Shown here: positions 7,630-11,514 of the stretch, piece after piece
Layout: the number at the start of each line of letters is the position of its first letter
Position numbering within the stretch: position 1 is the stretch's first letter
Assembly (NCBI GenBank): GCA_046261635.1
Contig: JBHEOL010000311.1
Coordinates: 1-11,514 of the forward strand
Direction of reading: 5' to 3'
Source: JBHEPS01 sp046261635
GTDB taxonomy: Bacteria; Acidobacteriota; Thermoanaerobaculia; Gp7-AA8
Length of the DNA stretch: 11,514 nucleotides
The notes under the pieces: model-generated
What the model saw: only the letters and a program-made list of their open reading frames with translations
The model's database searches: none
What the model was told of the DNA's origin: nothing
Made by a program: the position numbers and the translations under genes

Positions 7630-7980
7630 TTACTCGCGCGCCTTGCTGGAGGGCTTGCGGGGCATCCTTACTTCGACGACGAGCGTCGTCTTCCCCTCGA
7701 CCGTCAGGTAGGGGGCGAGGCGCTCGAACGTCCGGTCGCCGATCCCCTTGACCTGCATCAGATCGGTCGTCTTCTTGAAGGGACCGTTCTGTTCGCGATG
7801 GGCGACCACGGCGGCCGCGGTCTTTTCGCCGATGCCGGGAAGGAACGCGATCTCGGCAGCAGAGGCGGTATTGACGTTGACGACCCCGAGCGGCTTTTCA
7901 GCCGGGGTCTGGCCAGCGGCGGTCGCCGCGACCAGGGTGAAGATGAAGAGTGCGATGGAGATGAGAAGGGACTTTCTCAT
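7630..7980 (-). CDS. ComEA-like secreted helix-hairpin-helix DNA-binding protein
   Basis: 116 aa. The N-terminus MRKSLLISIALFIFTLVAAT is a clear signal peptide with possible cleavage around residues 22-23. A single ComEA/(HhH)2 domain follows: VNVNTASAAEIAFLPGIGEK (34-53) starts it, with hairpins LPGIGEKTA and VKGIGDRTF. It ends with a basic tail (RMPRKPSSKARE). Such proteins bind incoming DNA in the periplasm during natural transformation; the HhH contacts are with the phosphate backbone. The frame is open upstream to 8133, but the ATG at 7980 is the only start that gives a proper signal peptide. The best Shine-Dalgarno (AAGGAGG, 7994-8000) is 13 bases from this ATG, longer than usual. A CTG three codons upstream of the ATG would sit nearer. 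The pseudopilin gene downstream supports a DNA-uptake role. The family call is secure; competence is inferred. Confidence 0.88.
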   Translation of the reverse strand: MRKSLLISIALFIFTLVAATAAGQTPAEKPLGVVNVNTASAAEIAFLPGIGEKTAAAVVAHREQNGPFKKTTDLMQVKGIGDRTFERLAPYLTVEGKTTLVVEVRMPRKPSSKARE

Positions 7981-7985
7981 GATGG

Positions 7986-8105
7986 TCAGCTTTCCTCCTT
8001 TTCTTTTTCGTGGTTGAAATGAAAACCGGCTTGAACCTGGACTGGACCTGTTGAACCCACACCAACACGGTCCCGAAGGTGCGACTGCTTGCTGTCTCCG
8101 GACAT
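7986..8105 (-). promoter_or_regulatory. Possible 39-codon leader ORF upstream of comEA-like gene
   Basis: On the minus strand an ATG at 8105 opens 39 codons ending in TGA at 7986, five bases before the comEA-like ATG. It lies directly in a perfect Shine-Dalgarno (AAAGGAGGTGAT), but that leaves only two or three bases before the ATG, which is suboptimal. The predicted peptide is hydrophilic (MSGDSKQSHLRDRV...HEKEKEES) and unrecognised. If translated, its termination would place ribosomes at the comEA-like start and could explain the long SD spacing there. This is speculative. Confidence 0.2.
7994..8000 (-). promoter_or_regulatory. Shine-Dalgarno with unusually long spacing before comEA-like ATG
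   Basis: Minus-strand AAGGAGG lies 13 nt upstream of the ATG at 7980. It sits inside the tail of the possible leader ORF, which ends between this site and the start codon. It either serves the ATG with wide spacing or serves an upstream non-ATG start (CTG at 7989). Confidence 0.45.
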
Positions 8106-8211
8106 CACCTCCTTTCGCCACCTGATGGTTCAAGCGTTCGGCCGAGGAGGCCTGCCGAGGTCAAGTCGTTTCGGATGAAGTGGATGGAGCGGAAGGGAGT
8201 GACGAGCAAGC

Positions 8212-8258
8212 CGTCAAGAGATTTTGCGGCAAGGGTCGCGATGCAAGATTTCTTGACG
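8212..8258 (+). repeat. 47-nt imperfect inverted repeat upstream of clpX-like gene
   Basis: The outer arms CGTCAAGA (8212-8219) and TCTTGACG (8251-8258) are perfect complements. Read as plus-strand RNA, pairing continues inward to 8228/8242, giving a 17-bp stem with three G-U pairs and a 13-nt loop (8229-8241). On the minus strand the G-U pairs become A-C mismatches, so plus-strand RNA is the likelier functional form. It lies about 70 bp upstream of the predicted clpX promoter and has no T-tract after it. It may be a small-RNA fold, an operator with two 8-bp half-sites, or chance. Confidence 0.45.
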
Positions 8259-8324
8259 TTGACTCCCCTGCCGGGCATGGCGACGGCGGGAGAGATCCTC
8301 CGCCACTTGCGCCGCGGGTCCGGG

Positions 8325-8333
8325 TGCTATACT
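8325..8333 (+). promoter_or_regulatory. Extended -10 promoter element of the clpX-like operon
   Basis: TGC-TATACT is a near-consensus extended -10 box. A weak TTGCGC at 8307-8312 could serve as a -35 box with 15-bp spacing. Expected transcription start is near 8340, giving a leader of about 12 nt before the ATG at 8352. This box also argues against a longer protein starting at 8079. Confidence 0.62.
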
Positions 8334-8351
8334 CGCTTTCTGGAAACCGGT

Positions 8352-9398
8352 ATGAAGGAAAAGCGCGACGTCTACCGCTTCGTCCACATCACACCCCGCA
8401 GGATTTTCGAGCAACTCGACCAGTACGTGGTTGGTCAGCGCCGCGCGAAGGAAGTCCTCGCGATCGCGTCCTACAACCACCTCAAGAGAATCGAGTACCT
8501 CCGCTTCGCCGGCGAGTCTTCCATCCACAAGTCCAACGTCCTGATGATCGGCCCGTCCGGGGCGGGAAAGACCTATCTGGCGCGGACGCTCGCGAAGATT
8601 CTGCAAGTCCCGTTCGCCTACAACGATGCGACCGCGTTCACCGAGGCGGGTTATTACGGAGAGGACGTCGAGGTCGCGATCGGAAGGCTTCTCTACTCGA
8701 CCAACCAGGACGTGGGAGCCGCTGAAACCGGGATCGTCTTCATCGACGAGATCGACAAGATCGCGCGCCGCTCCGGGGGCAACCGCACCGGCGCCGGCTC
8801 GCGGGACATCGGTGGCGAAGGCGTCCAGCAGTCCCTGCTCAAGATCCTCGAGGGGGAGAAGATCTTCGTCCCTCTGAACGTCACCGCACACTGGAACAAG
8901 TACGACTACGTCGAGATCGACATTTCCAACATTTTGTTCATCTGCTCCGGCTCGTTCTCGGACCTGGGCGATAAGGGGGAAGAGAAGTCGATCGGTTTCT
9001 TCACCAGCGGATCGTCGCACACGCCCGAGGTGGCGACGGAAGCACTGGTGAAGTACGGTTTTCTGCCCGAGCTTCTGGGAAGGCTGCCGGTGCGGGTCCA
9101 CCTGGACGCACTTTCCGCCGACGATCTCGTGACGATCCTGACTGAACCGAAAGAGGCCCTGATCCCGGAGTACCAGCGGCTCTGCGCGCTGGATCAGCTC
9201 CAGCTCGAGTTCTCGGGCGATGCACTCTACGCAATCGCCAACGCGGCCCTCCGACAGGGACTGGGAGCCCGCGGGCTTCGCGGCATTCTCGAGCGCGTTC
9301 TGCACCCGGTGCTGTTCCAGGGGCCCGAGAGAGCAGGCGAGCGGATCGTCGTCCAGGAAGCCGACGTGCTGAACGCCATTCGCCAGGAGAAAGAGTGA
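8352..9398 (+). CDS. ClpX-like AAA+ unfoldase lacking the zinc-binding domain
   Basis: 348 aa. The frame extends upstream to an ATG at 8079, but 8352 is chosen. ClpX similarity begins at VHITPRRIFEQLDQYVVGQ (11-29), and the promoter box lies between the two starts. Visible elements: Walker A GPSGAGKT (67-74), pore loop 1 GYYG (100-103, usually GYVG), Walker B IVFIDEID (128-135), GGEGVQQSLLKILEG (154-168), KSIGF (212-216) matching the ClpP-docking IGF tripeptide, GRLP (243-246) with the arginine finger, and sensor 2 GARGLR (305-310). Two parts of normal ClpX are missing. One is the N-terminal Cys4 zinc domain that binds substrates and adaptors. The other is the RKH pore loop, replaced by LNVTAHWNKY (175-184). 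It is too short and lacks the I-domain of HslU. It should assemble as a hexamer and unfold proteins, perhaps for ClpP, with altered substrate choice (inference). clpP and tig are not adjacent, so this is probably a second paralogue. Confidence 0.87.
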   Translation: MKEKRDVYRFVHITPRRIFEQLDQYVVGQRRAKEVLAIASYNHLKRIEYLRFAGESSIHKSNVLMIGPSGAGKTYLARTLAKILQVPFAYNDATAFTEAGYYGEDVEVAIGRLLYSTNQDVGAAETGIVFIDEIDKIARRSGGNRTGAGSRDIGGEGVQQSLLKILEGEKIFVPLNVTAHWNKYDYVEIDISNILFICSGSFSDLGDKGEEKSIGFFTSGSSHTPEVATEALVKYGFLPELLGRLPVRVHLDALSADDLVTILTEPKEALIPEYQRLCALDQLQLEFSGDALYAIANAALRQGLGARGLRGILERVLHPVLFQGPERAGERIVVQEADVLNAIRQEKE

Positions 9399-9847
9399 CC
9401 CTCGACCGTCTTCCCATTCGTTACCGCCCCGCCTGCGACTGTGATCTCACCGCCATGGTCGGCATGAACGGTCTTCTCCCGAAGGAAGATCGCTACCCGG
9501 TTCCCGTCCTCGCATACATTCAGAATCAGCGCACGTGCAGGACCTTCGTCGCCGAATCAGAGGGAATCGTCGGCGTGGTGATCGCCCACAAGCTTCGTGG
9601 ACAGACTGGCGAGATCCTCCTTTTCGACGTCGACCGGGAATGGCTGGCCACGGAGATCGCGCCGGCGCTGTTCATCCGGGCGGAGAGCTGGCTGCGCGAT
9701 CAGGGTGCCCGTTCGGTTTTCGTGGAGGCCGCCGACGGCTCTGGCCAGTCCCAGCTTTGTCTGGAGCTCGGCTATTTTCTCCGCGAGGAACCGGAAACCG
9801 GGGGGATGGAACCGAGCCGCCTGCTGCTGCGCAAGATCTTCCCCTGA
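9395..9847 (+). CDS. GNAT-fold N-acetyltransferase-like protein, degenerate acetyl-CoA loop
   Basis: 150 aa. The GTG start at 9395 overlaps the clpX-like stop (GTGA) and has GGAG five bases upstream, so translation is coupled. The pattern is GNAT-like: IRYRPACDCDLTAMVGMN at the start (strand 1/helix 1), TFVAESEGIVGVVIAHKL (50-67, strands 2-3), then EILLFDVDREWLATEI (strand 4 into helix 3), RAESWLRDQGARSVFVEA (helix and strand 5), and CLELGYF near the end, where GNATs have the Y/F-containing 'lGF' motif. The usual R/Q-x-x-G-x-G/A pyrophosphate loop after strand 4 is replaced by REWLATEI. Acetyl-CoA binding may be weak or absent. Substrate is unknown. Coupling to an unfoldase suggests a protein-modifying or adaptor role, but this is only inference. 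Confidence 0.7.
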   Translation: MTLDRLPIRYRPACDCDLTAMVGMNGLLPKEDRYPVPVLAYIQNQRTCRTFVAESEGIVGVVIAHKLRGQTGEILLFDVDREWLATEIAPALFIRAESWLRDQGARSVFVEAADGSGQSQLCLELGYFLREEPETGGMEPSRLLLRKIFP

Positions 9848-9866
9848 CGGCCGCCCCGCGTTCGCG

Positions 9867-9875
9867 TGGTAATCT
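9867..9875 (+). promoter_or_regulatory. Extended -10 element predicting a leaderless nadK mRNA
   Basis: TGG-TAATCT lies in the 35-bp gap before nadK and ends seven bases before its ATG. Normal spacing puts the transcription start at about 9882-9883, at the start codon itself. No Shine-Dalgarno is present before this ATG, consistent with leaderless translation. No convincing -35 box is seen. Confidence 0.5.
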
Positions 9876-9882
9876 TCCCGCG

Positions 9883-10740
9883 ATGCGGACGGTCGGGATT
9901 TCCGCGAAAGTCGCCTCGGCGGAGGCGCTCGAGCTCGCCGGCACCACCGCCCGCGAGCTCAGCGCGCGTGGTTATGGCATCGCGTTCGATGAAGACACGG
10001 GCGAGGTTCTGGGCGATCCAGGCCGGGCGTGGCCATCCAGGGCCGAGCTCGCGGAGCAGTCGGATCTGCTGATCACGTTCGGCGGGGACGGAACCCTTCT
10101 CTCGGTCGCGCGCTATGCTCCCGCACGCGTTCCGATCATCGGCGTGAACATGGGGACGCTCGGCTTCCTCACCGAGATCAGGCTCGAAGAGTTCAGGCAA
10201 GTGCTCGACGACGTTCTCGGAGGCGAGTACCTCGCCGAGCAGCGCGTGACGTTCGACGTGTCGGCGACCGACTCGGAGTCCGAGCGCTCGTACAGAGTCC
10301 TCAATGACGCGGTAATCAACAAGGGTGCGCTCGCGCGGATCATCGAAATGTCGGTCGAGGTCGGCGGGCAGTTCGTCTCGAGCTACCGCGCCGACGGAAT
10401 GATCGTCTCGACTCCCACCGGCTCGACTGCTTACAACCTCTCCGCCGGAGGGCCGATCATCTATCCCACGATGAATGCCGTCGTGCTGACACCGATCTGC
10501 CCTCACATGCTCAGCAACCGGCCGATCGTCCTGCCGGACTACCTGAGGATCGATATCACCATCGTCAGCCCGTCGCCCGAGGTCTATCTCACCCTCGATG
10601 GCCAGGAAGGGATTCCCATCGCGGAAGGCACTCTGGTCAGCGTCCACAAGTCCGATCGCACGGTCGCTCTGGTACAGTCACCGAACAAGAACTACTTCGA
10701 CGTCCTGCGGGGAAAGCTGAAGTGGGGAGAAGGCCGGTGA
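9883..10740 (+). CDS. nadK: NAD kinase
   Basis: 285 aa, usual bacterial length. It phosphorylates NAD to NADP with ATP or polyphosphate and is the only route to NADP, so it should be essential. Diagnostic motifs: GGDGT (67-71), NMGTLGFLTE (89-98), NDAVINKG (141-148), and DGMIVSTPTGSTAYNLSAGG (171-190), with DGQ near 239-241. The frame is open upstream to 9535, overlapping the acetyltransferase gene, but family similarity starts at MRTVGISAK, so 9883 is chosen. There is no Shine-Dalgarno; an extended -10 box just upstream suggests a leaderless transcript. It lies 35 bp after the GNAT gene and may also be reached by read-through from the clpX promoter. Confidence 0.95.
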   Translation: MRTVGISAKVASAEALELAGTTARELSARGYGIAFDEDTGEVLGDPGRAWPSRAELAEQSDLLITFGGDGTLLSVARYAPARVPIIGVNMGTLGFLTEIRLEEFRQVLDDVLGGEYLAEQRVTFDVSATDSESERSYRVLNDAVINKGALARIIEMSVEVGGQFVSSYRADGMIVSTPTGSTAYNLSAGGPIIYPTMNAVVLTPICPHMLSNRPIVLPDYLRIDITIVSPSPEVYLTLDGQEGIPIAEGTLVSVHKSDRTVALVQSPNKNYFDVLRGKLKWGEGR

Positions 10741-10782
10741 GGTTTCGCGAGCCAGCCTGATCCCGGAAGCTCAGGAGACTCA

Positions 10783-11514
10783 ATGAAGGGAGTAACCCTC
10801 ACAATCCTCATGTCGCTCGCGGTCACAGCCTGTTCTTCGACGACTCCCGTCGTGGAGGACCAGGTTCTCGTGATCCGGAATGCCACGCTTCTCGCGGGCG
10901 CCGCACTCGAGCGGCTCGAGACGAGCTCTATCGTCATCCGGGACGGGCGGATCGCCTGGATCGGCGCGGACTCCTCCCTTCCCGACTGGGCGGCGAACGG
11001 GGAAGCCATCGACGCCTCGGGCATGACCGTTCTACCCGGGCTCGTCGACGCTCACGCCCACATCGCCGGGCTCGGAGCTTCGCTCGACACGGTCGACCTG
11101 GTCGCTGCGTCCTCCTACGACGAAGTCATCGGGCGCATTGTCGACGATTCCAGCGACAAGCCCTCCGGTGAATGGATCCTCGGGCGCGGATGGGATCAGA
11201 ACGACTGGCCCGTCAAGGAGTTCCCAGACGCGGCCACGCTCGATCGAGCGATCGGCAACCGCCCCGTGTGGGTCGTCCGGATCGACGGCCACGCAGGTCT
11301 GGCGAGTACCGCCGCGATGAGAGCGGCCAGGATTTCGGCGCAGACCCCCGACCCACCGGGCGGAAGAATTCTCAGGAACCCGGACGGCACACCGACGGGA
11401 GTTTTCATCGACACGGCGATGGACCTGATCGATTCGATCGTCCCGCCGCCGTCCCGCACGGTCCGCCGGAACCGGATCCGCGACGCGGCGCGCGAGATCG
11501 CCTCCAAGGGCTTG
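10783..11514 (+). CDS. YtcJ-like amidohydrolase, predicted lipoprotein (3' partial)
   Basis: The frame is open to the window edge (244 residues visible; members are usually 500-600 aa). The ATG at 10783 has AGGAG five bases upstream and lies 42 bp after nadK. The N-terminus MKGVTLTILMSLAVTAC carries a lipobox V-T-A-C17, so the protein is probably lipid-anchored outside the cytoplasm. The amidohydrolase fold follows: a beta-strand start VLVIRNATLL, IVIRDGRIAWIGA (50-62), and the metal-binding HxH in LPGLVDAHAHIAGLG (84-98; H91 and H93). Then come family landmarks of the amidohydrolase-3/YtcJ group: WILGRGWDQNDWP (131-143), PVWVVRIDGHAG (161-172) and PGGRILRNPDGTPTG (192-206). These enzymes hydrolyse amide or ester bonds with a metal centre; the substrate cannot be read from sequence. 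The remaining metal ligands lie beyond the window. Confidence 0.87.
   Translation, partial: MKGVTLTILMSLAVTACSSTTPVVEDQVLVIRNATLLAGAALERLETSSIVIRDGRIAWIGADSSLPDWAANGEAIDASGMTVLPGLVDAHAHIAGLGASLDTVDLVAASSYDEVIGRIVDDSSDKPSGEWILGRGWDQNDWPVKEFPDAATLDRAIGNRPVWVVRIDGHAGLASTAAMRAARISAQTPDPPGGRILRNPDGTPTGVFIDTAMDLIDSIVPPPSRTVRRNRIRDAAREIASKGL

Larger units (their letters stand above)
7981..8351. other. 371-bp divergent intergenic region with structured elements
   Basis: This is the only gap over 300 bp. From left to right it holds: the comEA-like Shine-Dalgarno; two TTGAACC direct repeats (8031-8037 and 8051-8057) with the reverse complement GGTTCAA at 8127-8133; a stretch identical to the 16S rRNA 3' tail (8104-8115); an imperfect inverted repeat (8212-8258); and the clpX promoter (8325-8333). 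An open frame runs through it on the plus strand (8079 to the clpX-like start) and on the minus strand (8133 to the comEA start). Neither shows protein-like composition or known domains. Confidence 0.6.

Noticed and set aside
8104..8115. 16S rRNA fragment
   Set aside because: Only 12 bases match the 3' tail and no other rRNA sequence surrounds them; it is better read as a minus-strand Shine-Dalgarno.
8079..8351. N-terminal extension of the clpX-like protein to the ATG at 8079
   Set aside because: The added 91 residues lack the Cys4 zinc domain and any order, and a near-consensus promoter lies inside the extension.
8214..9305. 363-codon open frame on the minus strand opposite the clpX-like gene
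   Set aside because: It is an antisense shadow in high-GC coding DNA, with no recognisable motif; the plus strand encodes a textbook AAA+ core.
8352..9398. HslU instead of ClpX
   Set aside because: There is no large I-domain insertion, and the protein has the ClpX-type IGF motif, GEGVQQ segment and GARGLR sensor 2.
9535..9882. N-terminal extension of nadK to 9535
   Set aside because: It would overlap the GNAT gene in another frame, and the extension is Arg/Gly-rich shadow sequence; NAD kinase similarity starts at 9883.
1..11514. CRISPR array, insertion sequence, tRNA or integrase
   Set aside because: I found no regularly spaced direct repeats, no transposase or integrase motifs, no terminal inverted repeats with target duplications and no tRNA-like cloverleaf sequence.

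Overview
The window is GC-rich, densely coded bacterial chromosome. Nothing in it is phage-like or transposon-like, and I see no tRNA, rRNA or CRISPR array. The mix of genes suggests Acidobacteriota or a similar phylum: a secreted protein with a beta-sandwich C-terminus, a FimT/GspH pseudopilin next to a small secreted ComEA-like protein, an N-terminally trimmed ClpX, an AlkP-superfamily membrane protein and a lipoprotein amidohydrolase. That placement is inference.

Layout. (1) 3-290 (+) is the C-terminal end of a secreted protein that starts outside the window. (2) 233-5283 (-) is a two-gene cassette: an Eco57I-like adenine DNA methyltransferase of 1027 aa, then a SNF2-type helicase/translocase of 656 aa, joined by a GTGA stop/start overlap. 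It resembles the core of a restriction or phage-defence system, but I can find no nuclease motif in either protein or beside them. (3) 5315-6970 (+) encodes a five-helix membrane protein with a degenerate alkaline-phosphatase-superfamily domain. It diverges from the methyltransferase across only 31 bp. (4) 6961-7980 (-) holds comEA-like and fimT/gspH-like genes, plausibly part of a type IV pilus/DNA-uptake apparatus. (5) 7981-8351 is the only long gap. It holds a 47-nt imperfect inverted repeat, a 12-nt stretch identical to the 3' tail of 16S rRNA (an ideal Shine-Dalgarno on the minus strand), and a clear promoter for the next gene. (6) 8352-11514 (+) runs clpX-like AAA+ unfoldase, degenerate GNAT, nadK, then a YtcJ-like amidohydrolase lipoprotein cut by the window edge. 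The first two overlap by GTGA.

How the genes work together. The methyltransferase/helicase pair is almost certainly co-expressed and probably acts on DNA as one system. The comEA and fimT products are both exported and fit DNA uptake. The clpX-GNAT-nadK string is tightly packed, but its functional link is unclear. Three plus-strand genes are preceded by an extended -10 box of the form TGNTANNCT very close to the start codon, which predicts short-leader or leaderless mRNAs.

Main points for a second look: the nuclease-less methyltransferase/helicase cassette with uncharacterised terminal domains; the ClpX paralogue lacking the zinc-binding domain and RKH loop but keeping the IGF motif; the AlkP-like membrane protein that has lost its metal-ligand motifs; the structured 7981-8351 gap; and strong enrichment of the palindrome CGATCG.
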